From: Tillus elongatus
Taxonomy: Eukaryota > Arthropoda > Insecta > Coleoptera > Cleridae
Length of the DNA: 64,000 nucleotides
Assembly (NCBI GenBank): GCA_964006375.1
Contig: OZ023265.1
Location: forward strand, 114,941,358 to 115,005,357
Direction of reading: 5' to 3'
This document shows, one piece after another, positions 51,879 to 64,000 of the stretch. The notes under the pieces were generated by a model. It was not told the DNA's origin and did not search any database. It saw nothing but the letters and a program-made list of their open reading frames with translations. A program made the position numbers and the translations under genes. Within the stretch, counting starts at the first letter, position 1, and the number at the start of each line of letters is the position of its first letter.

Positions 51879-52975
51879 ATCAGATACAAGGTTTACAACA
51901 GTCTTTAGTGAAACTATATAGAGGGCAATATTGGTACTTGTAAATACATTAATAGAAACATTAAACAACAACTGTATTATGGTGGCGACTTTTCAGTAAT
52001 AACTTAAACTAATTGGATGAGGAAAATAGTGCAAAATTTAAATAAACTTACAACCGATGGTAATGTTATAATTGTTCAGATAGCACCCTATCCTGCATTT
52101 CTGTTGCCACTGAATGTCTAGTTAACTGAGGTAACATTTTGTGCGTCATTAAGTTACATATTTACTCAAAAACTGAAAAGATTTAGGAAATATTTTTAGG
52201 ACACGTTTTTTTGTGTGGAAATGGGCAATTAAATATTAATTTTAAAATAGAAAAAAATAATAGGTAATGAACTCTAGTAACAACTTAGAAGGAGTATTTC
52301 AAATCACCCATTTAAAAACCTGGTTGAATAAAACTGCCACGTAAACTTTTAAGTGGTAGCCTCCGCTGCAATAATTTTGTTTTAATTTAATGATATTTTT
52401 TACCCAATTTTAAGAGGCTGAAACTTCTCCAGAAAACACTTAAATAAGAATATTTTATGTGAAAACCCCCCGTTAAAATTCATCAGCAAATCATTTCCCA
52501 AGTTTTCGGAACTGATTAGTGAAACATATCTATCTGGTTTGTCTGCTTATCGACTTGATGACTAAATACAGATTTTTCAGATTTATTTTTAAATCACAAA
52601 CTCTATAACAGGGTTATCCAAAACACCGCCGTTTACGTCAAAATGACTTTGTGCCAAGATTTCAGTCAAACAAAAACAATAGCTACTAAAACAAAAATGT
52701 AGGAGCCTATAAAACACACTTTTTGCCATATTTGACACACATGCCTTTTTGGGCGATGACATTTAAATCACTAGTTGTTATTACACTTACTTGGTGAAGC
52801 CAAAGAAGCCTATATACCTGTATTTACCTTAAGGTTTCACACTAAGAATCTATAATTAAGTTTGTTCCTGTGGGTTAAATAGGTACTTTGTTAAACAACG
52901 CCAGAGGCATCTTTTTTTATCACATTTAATCCTCATTGTCAATCATTACAACTATATGAAGGAAGGCTTTGGCAT
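51879..52975. other. Intergenic, no feature recognised
   Basis: No supported gene or repeat. Confidence 0.4.
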
Positions 52976-52978
52976 TAA

Positions 52979-53278
52979 ATGTTTTTCCAAACTTGTTTCG
53001 TAATGCAAAGCGATCACACATTTAAATATGTTGGCCGTGTTGGACGTTGTTTCTTAGGCAAGGCTGTGAATGCTAAATACCACCACACTTCAGATATGCG
53101 AGAACAGGAAAGTAGCACTAAATTCATCGTGACTATTACAAGCACACAGTTTAAACCAGGAGAAGTGGTTTCCCACTTGAAGAGTCTGAAAATTATTCCA
53201 TTGGAGTCACTCGCCAAACCAACAGATCAAATGCCAGCTAAACTGGATTTTATATGTATGCTAGGCAGACGAGTCTAA
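52979..53278 (+). CDS. Unrecognised 99-residue open frame
   Basis: ATG directly after an in-frame TAA; 99 codons to TAA at 53,276. Reads like real protein: mixed composition, few repeats, with stretches KFIVTITSTQFKPGEVVSHL and PTDQMPAKLDFICMLGRRV. I cannot assign it to a family. No signal peptide, no membrane segment. It lies immediately before a LINE RNase H region on the same strand and in a transposon desert of host genes. It may be a retrocopy fragment, a captured exon, or part of an element. Whether it is expressed is unknown. Confidence 0.35.
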   Translation: MFFQTCFVMQSDHTFKYVGRVGRCFLGKAVNAKYHHTSDMREQESSTKFIVTITSTQFKPGEVVSHLKSLKIIPLESLAKPTDQMPAKLDFICMLGRRV

Positions 53279-53329
53279 ACAAATATAGGGGGCAGGATTG
53301 AGAATAAGAGGTAAGAGGACCTAACTTTA

Positions 53330-54190
53330 GACTCGCTAAGTCCCTAGGATAAACTTCTATCACCTTCCAAGCAGAAACGCTAGCTATAGATCTCTATGCA
53401 CAGGATTGTTTACAAAGAAAACTTAAAATCCAGATATCTGCATCATCTCAAACAGTCAGGCAGTACTACAGACTCTGAAATAATTTAGGGCCGAATCTAA
53501 ACGGAGCTGGGACTACAAAAAATCGTTGAAGCAACTGGCTACGAACAACAAAGTAACTTTTATGTGGGTGCCAGGGCATCAAGGCATTGAAGAAAATGGA
53601 AGCAGATAGCCCTTCAAAAAATGTAGCAACAATACATCTCTATGATTCAAAGCCATATTGTGGATAAACAAAATTCATGTAAGAAATGAACCATATACTT
53701 AGAAGAGGAACCAAATGCTGTCATACTTGAGGAAAACACCAGACACGCAAAGCGGTGCATCACCATATTAACAGAGATGTCTGAACTGTTTCCTGAATTG
53801 AACAGAAACAACTTGAGAATAATCACAGCACTTCTCAAAGGACACTCTCCAGTCCTTATTTGGGAAGTGTTTCGCATTATGAAGATGGAAAATGTTTACA
53901 ATGAAAACTGCAGATACTGCACTGAAGCAGCAGAAACATTAGAATACTTGCTATGCGACTGCATGGCTCAGTTCTGCAGAAGGCTCTAATACCTTAGAGG
54001 GGTGACATTAGCACCTCAGGAAATGAGGAAAATAGTCCCCAAAAAGATAGTAGACTTATACACAAAAAGTCTGGTGTTTTTGGACTACTATTAGAAGAAA
54101 GAGTCAGGTACAAAATACCCATTGGTGTTGCAGTGCTGAGAGGCCAAAGACCTATACAAATCAAAAACCATTTAGAAGCTACAAGTTAGA
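53330..54190 (+). pseudogene. I/LOA-type LINE, RNase H and C-terminal fragment
   Basis: RNase H pieces: TFQAETLAIDLYAQD (about 53,362), a degenerate S.SQ.V middle, and VTFMWVPGHQGIEENG (about 53,555-53,605), which holds the catalytic histidine region. Then a C-terminal zinc-knuckle region MSELFPELNRNNLRIITALL, KGHSPVLIWEVF, and CRYCTEAAETLEYLLCDC (53,905-53,965). Stops and frameshifts between. The reverse transcriptase is absent. Confidence 0.82.
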
Positions 54191-54365
54191 CTGTCACGTA
54201 ACCAGCCGTGTCGCCAAAGCGACAGTTAATATAACACAAAAAAATAAACGATAGAAGTTATAAAAATAGCTTAGTGTTATTTCTATGTTTGTAAAAAAGA
54301 ATTGGTTTGAGGCTAAGTTCGGTGTGTGCATCTTGTATTGTTTTCTTATTGACGATCTATTTAGA

Positions 54366-54432
54366 TGACTGTGGCTAATCGCCGACGTCAGGTAGCAGTT
54401 ACACCTCACCACCGTGGAAACTTTGGCAGACC
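54366..54432 (-). mobile_element. tRNA-Gly-like SINE 3' fragment (copy 6)
   Basis: GACTGTGGCTAATCGCCGAC then GTCAGGTAGCAGTT, the reversed 3' body. About 65 bases only. Confidence 0.6.
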
Positions 54433-54619
54433 TCTGGTTTTGATATGCAGTGTTTTTTCTCATAGCGGAGGTCAATGCTTTTTACGCAGGCAGGTGGCTG
54501 GCGCTTACTCGACCTGTAGCACTATGGTGGCTCCCGATCCATCCAGGTCGGGACTACCAACTGAAAACCGTCTTGACACCTGAAGACATGTCGGGAACTA
54601 CTCGCTGACATTGCTTCAC

Positions 54620-56310
54620 CCCGTCACTAACTCTTGTTGTTCTCAAAACTTCTACATCATGTCTTTCTTCTCCTTTGACTTCATTATTTCCACTATCCCT
54701 CTCTCCACAGTATTACACACCCCTTCACTGTTCAGCATATGCTCCACCACATTATCTGCTGTTAAATCTTTGCCAATCTCTTTACATTTGTTATCTTATT
54801 TGCAACCATCTTGCGCACTCAAAGACCGTGTGTTCTGATGTATCTCTATCACCAATCACTATATGCAGTCCTCTTTATCGACTATCTTCATTTTACACGG
54901 GTAAGACTTGAAACGCCCATGACCTAACACAAATTGGGTAAAATAATAACCCAACTTCCCATGCTGTCTCGATATCCATGTCTGTGTGTGTAAAATGAGC
55001 CTCTTTTTCCACTGGGATGTTGACATTTCCGCGCTCAATTTCCGCTGCCACTCCAACATTGTTTTGGCTCCTGCCTCCTTTTTTTCTCCTCTTCTATATT
55101 TGTGTCTTTCTTAAGTTACCTCTCTTGCCGATAAGTGTATGGAGATCGTTCTTGCAATCACCTGTATCGCTTTCGTTGCCACTGTTCTATATGCACTTGC
55201 TATTCTGACCGCTACCTTTCTCTGCGCCCCTTAACCTTTTTTTCCCCTTGCCTTTGAAAACGCGGCCTTCCATCGTGGTGCTCCATACACTATGATTGAG
55301 TTTATCATACTACTCAGCACTCTCCTTCTCACTGACTTTGGTCCACCGATATTTGGCATTAGACGCCCTAGCTTTGAATCCATCATGTCTGCTTATGCCA
55401 CTACTCTTTCTAGGTGCACACCTGTGTTCATGTTATGTCCTACTTGTATGGCGAGGTAGTCTAGGCTTGTCTGCGACTTAATTTCTGCATTCTCGAGCCT
55501 GACGTTTACTGTTCTCGGTGTTCTTTGTCCCTCTAGCACGATACTTATTTTTGTGAGACGCGATTTGTAGACCACTTTTTGTCATCCAGTTTTTCACCCT
55601 TGCCACTGATAAGTTGATATTATGCTCTATGTCAGTTTTGTTTCCTCTGCTTACAACCAGCGCCGAATCATCTGCATACCCTATAACTGCCGTGTTGTTT
55701 ACGGACTCCAGACTAAAAATTTTATCCTAATACAAGTTCCACAGTGTTGTTCCTAGGATTAGCCCCCTGAGGTACGCCACATGTGTCCTGCATCCGATAT
55801 TTCTGACCAATCAATAGGTGTCTATCTTCCAGGTAACTACATACTGTTTTCAGCAGATATGGCTCAACTTGCCTATTTCTTAGTACTTACTATATGCCTC
55901 TCCATGGTGCTGTATTGAGTCAATCTTTTACGCCCAATGTTACCATAGCCACAAACCGGTTTTTAAGTGTCTTCTTTCCTTTCCACCTTCTGTACCTCCT
56001 TAACAGCATCCATCGTCGAGTGCCCCTTGCGGAAGCCTAATTGGTTCCCTGCTAACCCTCCCCTTCTCTCGATTTCCTTTATAATCTGTTATTTATTACA
56101 TGTTTATATAATTTTTGCTATTCCATCTTCCAGGCATAGAGTTCGATATGACTTTTTTCTCCCGTTTTCTGTGGCTTCTCCAATAACATCCATCGAGCAG
56201 TCCTCCATTCCGAAGGGAAACTTCCACCATTGATTACCTTATTTATCAGAACTTGTATTATCTCCGGTTTCTGTTGTGGCACTGCCTTAATAAACTCGAT
56301 ATGCAATGTA
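54620..56310 (-). pseudogene. R1-type LINE, reverse transcriptase through C-terminus
   Basis: Minus strand, 5' to 3': FPSEWRTARWMLLEKPQKTG (56,200), RGGLAGNQLGFRKGHSTMDA (56,040), the catalytic GYADDSALVVS (about 55,680), NVRLENAEIKSQTSLDYLAI (55,510), and the tail ISRQHGKLGYYFTQFVLGHG with RFKSYPCK (54,950). Several frames, so dead. The domain order is complete except for the endonuclease, making this the longest LINE remnant in the right half. Confidence 0.85.
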
Positions 56311-57510
56311 GATACCTTTTATATGTCCAACATCAAATATCAAGCTGGACCAAGCGCTTAACGACTCCTTAAGTGAACGCACTTTATAAGTATTCAGCTT
56401 GTCCCGATACAATGCCAAATTATTCAAGTCTTGATACTTTTTGAAAGTGATTAGCAGCTTGCGATAATATGCAAACCGAGTACCTGCCCACAGCATCCTC
56501 TTTATACCAGCTCAGCTACTTAAACCACAGGCGCAGTTGCAATACTGTTTAGATAACAATCAAATTAAAAAATTCGTTATATGAGCATTATACCATTGTT
56601 TTAGTTTGCAATAAAACCACAAAAAGTGGACACCACGTGAGGTGAGATATTTGGGCAAGAGAAATAACGGGTTTCCTGTCTTGCTATTCAAGACCTTCTG
56701 AACGTATGCAAACTGCATAAGTTTTGTTACCCCTTAGATTATGTTAGACGCCCTTACGTATCTAAAATCGAGCTTTGTGGGTTTGTGGTTTTTGTGATAC
56801 CCACTTTAAATGCTTTTAAGTAAATACCTATTATAAATTAATTTTGTATTTCATGAGTATTGCTAAACTAATATTATGATTATTGTCTCTTTTATGCTCT
56901 GTTGTATGGATATTTATAAATTGTATATTGAGCAATATTAATTTTTAATTTTAAAACGAGTTAATGCTAACAATATACATAAGAAATAGTATACTAGCTG
57001 TTCTGCTGCTAAAAATATATGTTCCTACTTTCGGATTCAGGAGCGCCCTTCACAAAATGTATTCGATTCCTGAAAAGTTTTAACTTCAGCGGAACCTTGA
57101 CTTACATATTGACAAGTTTGCAATATTTTCAGATGTTTCGCATTTTCAGTTCAAATAAATTTAGGCAGCGCCATGCCATATTTTATTTGCACCTACATAT
57201 GCATGATATTATAAGACTGATTAATTTGTTGTTTTGTAAGGTAAATTATTCAGAATTTATTAGATAAGGGAGGCATTTAGAGCTGTAAGAAACTGACTGA
57301 TTAAAAGTGAATATACTAGACACAGCCATACCAATAATTTCGTACTAGTTTTTCCTCTCACGCATTTTCAAGCATGATAAGACGCATCTAAAACAAAAGT
57401 TAAAACAAGGCAATGTAAATAGTGAGAAATGTTTGCGTGCTTCAAGCGGTACTTATTATTGAAAACTGGAAGCGCTAGAAAGACCAAATATAAAAATGGG
57501 GGATATTTTT
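56311..57510. other. Intergenic, no feature recognised
   Basis: No supported gene or repeat. Confidence 0.4.
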
Positions 57511-57706
57511 GTTTAGTTTCTTTAACGTCGTTCTATTTTAGCGATTATGGCCAATCATCGAAGTTCTGTAGCAGTTTAATCTGAAAATCCTGGATATCAT
57601 GCCGTATCCCGTCCTTTCTGTAAAGAGTATAGGAATATTTAACGTGCCCAGCATCGCATGGCATGGCACACGGGCCCAACCGCTTAACGCGCCCTCCAAA
57701 AAGCGG
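57511..57706 (-). mobile_element. tRNA-Gly-like SINE 3' part (copy 7)
   Basis: Reversed body: TTTCTTTAACGTCGTTCTAT, GGCCAATCATCGAAG, TTTAACGTGCCCAGCATCGC. The head is missing. Confidence 0.75.
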
Positions 57707-58007
57707 ATCTCCAATTACGGTGAATAGGAAAACGTCAAATGAGAAAAATCGATAGGGATTCCCATTGATATTAAACAGAAACTAAACATTTTGCCTCAAA
57801 TGGTTTTCTTTAAAAATGTTTTAAAAGCCTAAAAATAAATATTTGGCAATTTTGAAATCTATTTAGGAACTTTGATTACCGTTTTTCAAAATAATAAATA
57901 TAGCGTACTGTTTCTAAATCCATGTCGAAAATCCTATTATATAAATAATTAGCAAGACATATCTGTCAGTTGTTCTAACTATAATTGTATTGTATATTAT
58001 TTTATGT

Positions 58008-58009
<2 letters not shown>

Positions 58010-58073
<64 letters not shown>
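58010..58073. repeat. (AT)n microsatellite
   Basis: Pure AT, no element blocks attached. Confidence 0.95.
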
Positions 58074-58077
<4 letters not shown>

Positions 58078-58439
58078 CCGACTTATTTGTGCGATTTCAG
58101 TAAGTTACCGACTCCAGGAAGGCATTTAATCTCAACAACTTGGAAGGTTTGCCTTACTTCTTTTGTAATACGGCATGAAGATTTTTTAAATATTAAACAT
58201 CACGTGATACATGGGACTGGTGGATCTATGCCCACTAAGGGTAGCAAGGACAGCACGTGCAGAAACTTAACCCATGGTTTATTTGCGTAGAAGGGGCGCA
58301 ACTTGTTGATTTTTCACATAAATAATCTTAATTTTTATCTTAAATTACTCTAGTATTGATAAGTTCTTAGAAAACATTCTGCATATTTGAAGTAGATGTT
58401 GTTATTTTTGTCTTCAATTTATTTTTAAATTAGCGTATC

Positions 58440-60145
<1,706 letters not shown>

Positions 60146-60899
60146 AATTTATTTGTCTCTTGACTACTGAAAAATAACTGAGCAGTTTAAACAGAACATT
60201 AAGAAATCATTATGTTTTCTGGCATCGATTTTGTGATTAGAGCATTAACTTAGTTATATTTATTGTTTGTAACTCACCTTTAATCTGTTTAGTTTTAACA
60301 AAACACATCAAGTGACTTTCCTTTTTAGTGAATTTTCATAGAAAAAAATCAGAAATGGAGAGATCCTGACTTTTTATTTTTTAATAGTTTTGAAATGTGC
60401 GTAATATATGGTAGCCAAGTTTTGCACGTAGGTTTACGATATAAAAAGTAATATATATGTCAAAACTTATATTTCTATGACACGATAAAAGAACTTATAA
60501 GCATTTAATACAGAAAATGTTTGGTGTCGATCATGATTAATTTTTTATAACTCATTCATAAGCTTTTCTGCCTGGCGATTTAATTGTGTGACAACTAACC
60601 CTAAAAACTCCAGAATACTTATCTTGCCACTATCGTCTTATCTACGGAACTCGATATCTGCAGTTTGCAATATTTTACAAAAATACGCTTGGCAAGTCGG
60701 GCATTTAGGTTTTGCTGACTACGACTAAAAAACCTATATTGTTTGCTTCCAACCGATGTCTGTTTTCTAAAGAATTATTCCACAGAATGTGCCAACTTTA
60801 TCACTGAAACTATTCACTGAGTGAAGATTTTAACCTGTGATGAACACTTTAAGCACACTTGGAGAATTCAAATCACCAAAAACATCTTTCTAAAGACCT
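60146..60899. other. Intergenic, no feature recognised
   Basis: 60,315-60,375 has a weak Helentron-like AGTGAATTTTC..GGAGAGATCC piece. Otherwise nothing. Confidence 0.4.
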
Positions 60900-61425
60900 G
60901 AGACCGTTTTACCAACAAAGTTAGCACCACCAGAGGTTGAAAAATTCTAAACTACTTACAACTAAGCATCACCGTTTATACTACGTCCTAGGTAAAGACC
61001 GACAAAGAGAGGAACGAAATCGCAAGCAAATTTTCTGTGTCTTATATTTTAATTGCCGGACGAATTTTTTGACTTGTCATTATTTATTTACCTGCCAAGT
61101 TTCGGAATATCTTCTATGTCATAGGGTTTAAACACTATATCATAGGGTTTAAGCAAAGGGCTATAATCTCATGGTAGCGCTCGGTTTAGAAACCTTTTTT
61201 TTTGCCATAGAAATATAAATACTTTTGTACGCCAGCTTCTCTGGCTGTCTGGCATTTTTAATAAGCTTCGAATTATCTTTATCTGTGTGGCGATTATTAA
61301 TCCCAAATATATTGTGCCGCGCATGACTTGTCTACACTACCGTGTCTCAGCTGTGTCAGATGCTCCTAGAATCTGGTTTCCATGGTTCTTTTAGTCTGCC
61401 CAGCGTATGTGAGATTACAATCTTT
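60900..61425 (-). pseudogene. Penelope-like element 3' end with GIY-YIG domain
   Basis: Minus strand 61,415-61,225 reads CNLTYAGQTKRTMETRF, then EHLTQLRHGSVDKSCAAQYI and a broken WDNNHH-type end: the GIY-YIG nuclease with YAGQT and R..EH. A degenerate hammerhead follows at 60,934-60,906. Same arrangement as 40.5-41.1 kb. Confidence 0.82.
60906..60934 (-). ncRNA. Degenerate Penelope-type hammerhead
   Basis: Minus strand CTCTGGTGGTGCTAACTTTG then TTGGTAAAACGG. Aligns with the core at 40,501-40,528 but CTGATGA is CTGGTGG and GAAAC is AAAAC. Inactive. Confidence 0.6.
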
Positions 61426-62039
61426 ACGACTTATCTAATAGATACCCGACATTTCAGTGGCTTTATCTTTATCTTTCGTATTACCAAACAACTTTTTAAA
61501 ATTATTTTTTGTCGAAAAAATTAGCTGCAAATCAGATTTCTTAAAAACGCCCTCGAGACCCCTTTGGATACGTGGTTTAAATGGTAGGCACACAAACTTT
61601 ATTCTGTTTTATATTTATTGTATGTCGTGGATTCCGCTAAAATTTTCCTTGTTCTGTGTCCATTCATTAATTTTTCCACTAAGCAATTGGAATATCCGTT
61701 ATATTAAGTCACGTTTTTAATATAGTCTAATTCTCTACTATACCTACTTTTACTTAAGAGAAATTTTATTAATCTATTTACTGAGAAATTTAAACTCGCC
61801 ATATTTTGTCCAAACGTTATCATCGACGTGTTCAACATTTGTCTTTAGCGCCCTGTCAATAGCAGTTGAAGAAATAAACTTCCTATCTAAGATCATGGTT
61901 TCTAAGTTTTCTGTGGCTTTGCAAATCTCATTAGGTTTAATGACTTAAAGAATTGCATCTTCTGAAGGGACAGTAACCTGCAAGGTCCAGATATTCGAAC
62001 GACTGGCAAAATACCCTCTCTACATTAGACGTAACAGTT
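61426..62039. other. Unassigned region, possibly Penelope interior
   Basis: Minus-strand frame near 61,980-61,790 reads IKPNEICKATENLETMILDR and AIDRALKTNVEHVDDNVW without recognisable motifs. Could be the remains of the Penelope reverse transcriptase. Not a firm call. Confidence 0.3.
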
Positions 62040-62235
62040 GCAGATAATCTTGGGCGGCACCTACATGTTTACATTATTGTGACGGCTGAAGCAAGGAAGG
62101 CGTTTTTACACTATGTAGGGTGAATAAACGTCCATATCTGGAATGTTCTCATACTTGGGGTGCTGTCTCAGATATAAATTTACCCTTCCTAAATTTTATT
62201 CAGAAACGAGCTGTTTGCCTTATGGTAGGTTTACT
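62040..62235 (+). pseudogene. LINE reverse-transcriptase thumb fragment
   Basis: Reads ADNLGRHLHVYIIVTAEARK, then KRPYLECSHTWGAVSDINLP and FIQKRAVCLMV, matching the [15 protein letters not shown]..  IQKRA block of the Jockey/CR1-type element at 2.8-2.95 kb, but a different subfamily. Confidence 0.78.
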
Positions 62236-62239
62236 AATC

Positions 62240-63668
62240 ACCCATAATAATAACACCACAGGATACAAATTCTGCATGCAGACGTCTTGGACTTATGCAG
62301 GGGATTCCCCAGTATGTGGTTGCTCTTACACAAACGAACAAAGAAAGGGTAGGTAATACCCATTATTCTTTCAAAACAGGCTCTTTCACAATGCATTGAA
62401 AAAATTGACCTGCCGAATACGGGACTCAAATCCGCACGTAGTAAGTGTAGTCCTACATGTAATTTATCCGGAAAACTCAGCTACTCACTCCTTTGGTCAC
62501 AGAAAAAGAATGTAGATCTCTGTTTCTTTTGTCTATATACTTTATCGACATTTCAAAAAAAGAACAAAAAAAAACCAAACAAACAAAAACAGAAAAAAGA
62601 AAAACAACTAATAAAAAAATTAAGGTATAAAAGTATCTTAAATAATGTAAGATAAGATTTTGGCTAATAAAAAGAAAATTCAGCGTAATGTAAATTGACT
62701 TCTGACTTGGAGTTCAAGGTAAAAAAATAGTAATAATGGTGATGATAAAGATATAAATATGGTCACTTGAGCGAATGGCAGTTTGCCGTAGCCAAAATCC
62801 TAGAACAAATTTTTTAAAACAATCGACATTTCCGGCGTAAACTTATATGAAAATTGTTTTATGAAATGTTAACGGCGACGGTGACGGATTTCTGAGTTAT
62901 TCCTTTTATTAGGACCTTTCGATGATATTTAGAGAGTGGTTGAATTGGCAACAATGTTTTAACACTGCTTTCAATGTGAGAGAATATAGTTCTGAAAGGG
63001 AAAGCAAGAAATATACCACTGTCTACATTTAAGGCCTAACCCTTGTATTAGGGGATTTTAAAGGAAAACGTATATCATGCTACTGTCACACTTACGTATA
63101 CCTCTTGCATAATCACCATTGAAAGAATACGTGAGGATGTTCAAAATTTGTTGACGTCACAAAAAATGAAAATCACCATAATTTTGGTTCCACATTACAC
63201 ACAGCTTTTATTTTATTACCTACTGTATTTGCATATTTATTCAAAGAAATATATTTATATGCGGACAGTATATTTTATGTGAACAGTTGTGAAGCTCAAG
63301 CCAGCGTGCTAGGTCTTTTAATAAAATTACTTGTAATTTAATGAATGATAATATAAATTCGCACCACGCTACAGAAGCCATGGAAGTTAAAAAACACAAC
63401 ACTGTGCATTACACCACGTAGTTTAGTAACATTTTAAACAACAATGGAACGACAAAACTGTCTTGAAAAAGCGCTAAAACATGACAAATAATTTGTTGAT
63501 CATAAACAGATAAGTAATCAGATTTCTTGAAGTCCGCACCAATTTTATCTTAAAACCCCTACCACACAATACTGCACACAAAATGCACAATATGTGATAC
63601 GAAGTTCGTCATTGGTTTTGCTAATTCTTGGAACAAGCAAACTGTTATACTTCTAAGTTTCAAATATA
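62240..63668. other. Intergenic, no feature recognised
   Basis: AT-rich with poly-purine patches (62,560-62,620). No supported gene or repeat. Confidence 0.4.
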
Positions 63669-64000
63669 TTGGGTGGCCCATTGAAAACGAGCTGGCAGCC
63701 ATAACTGCCAGGAAAAGATTTTGTCGAAAAAACCCTGAAACACGTCAAGTTCGCCCATGAGGGAGACAACCTTTGACGCAAAAAGTATCGCCCAAACTTT
63801 ACACCCCTAAGCGGGGGTGACATCCCTCAAATTGTTTCAAATAGGAATAGGGAACATGTGTTACCTCGTTGAAAAGAGCTTTTGATTCTCTGTACACTAC
63901 TTTTTTATTTTAGAAATTAGCTTTATTCGTTTAGAAGATATGGATTTTTGAATAACGCTAATGCATTTCCCTAGAAATTATTAATGCGTGAGTTGGGCCT
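63669..64000. repeat. Mariner-type terminal repeat, cut by window edge
   Basis: TTGGGTGGCCCATTGAAAAC, CCTGAAACACGTCAAGTT and CCCCTAAGCGGGGGTGACAT resemble ends of insect mariner-type elements and the remnant at 38,435. The element, if any, continues outside. Confidence 0.45.

Noticed and set aside
54611..55208. Plus-strand leucine- and serine-rich frames
   Set aside because: Antisense of an R1-type LINE on the minus strand.

Overview
This window looks like gene-poor, repeat-dense arthropod (most likely insect) genomic DNA. I see no convincing host gene. Almost everything recognisable is a transposable element or the wreck of one: Tc1/mariner-type DNA transposons, a Sola-like transposon, a piggyBac fragment, Jockey/CR1-, R1-, RTE- and I-type LINE fragments, Penelope-like elements (PLEs), one LTR, several tRNA-derived SINEs, and a large family of Helentron/DINE-like non-autonomous elements built around (AT)n microsatellites. 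Long (AT)n tracts recur throughout, and many sit inside the Helentron-like family. The lineage call rests only on this element mix and is an inference.

Layout. 1-1.2 kb: mariner-type transposase cut by the window edge. 1.3-3.5 kb: Helentron tail, then a broken LINE. 3.98-7.98 kb: a 4,002-bp Sola-like DNA transposon with perfect 31-bp terminal inverted repeats, an ATAT duplication and an apparently intact, spliced 894-residue transposase. 9.3-10.1 kb: a ~118-bp tandem repeat split by a SINE. 11.3-12.7 kb: long Helentron-like element. 13.97-14.82 kb: a tandem array carrying hammerhead ribozymes, flanked by an 11-bp target duplication. 16-22 kb: SINEs, tandem repeats, R1 fragments. 23-28 kb: PLE endonuclease domains, piggyBac fragment, a hammerhead-array relative. 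29.5-32.6 kb: one mariner-type element with ~600-bp terminal inverted repeats, invaded by a LINE and a SINE. 32.6-33.1 kb: (AT)n-centred inverted repeat. 34.6-37.6 kb: RTE-like LINE pieces and a second hammerhead monomer. 40.5-41.1 kb: PLE end with hammerhead core. 41.1-46.2 kb: four Helentron-like elements, one nested in a mariner remnant. 46.3-50.8 kb: SINEs, another array relative, and an LTR holding four covarying hairpins. 51-64 kb: Helentron copies, I-type and R1-type LINE pieces, PLE end, further remnants.

The most interesting system is the hammerhead-bearing repeat (13,972-14,823; monomer at 36,101-36,300; diverged relatives near 26.0 and 46.9 kb). Unit 14,584-14,626 has a complete type I hammerhead core, a 6-bp stem I, and a stem III that is only the self-complementary ACCGGU, the minimal form that works as a dimer. 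This matches the class called metazoan retrozymes, whose RNAs circularise. PLEs, which are thought to mobilise them and which carry related hammerheads, lie in the same window (about 23.1, 27.2, 36.9, 40.5 and 60.9 kb). The second notable signal is in the LTR at 48,442-49,762: four hairpins whose 18-nt loops are nearly identical while their stems differ by compensating changes.
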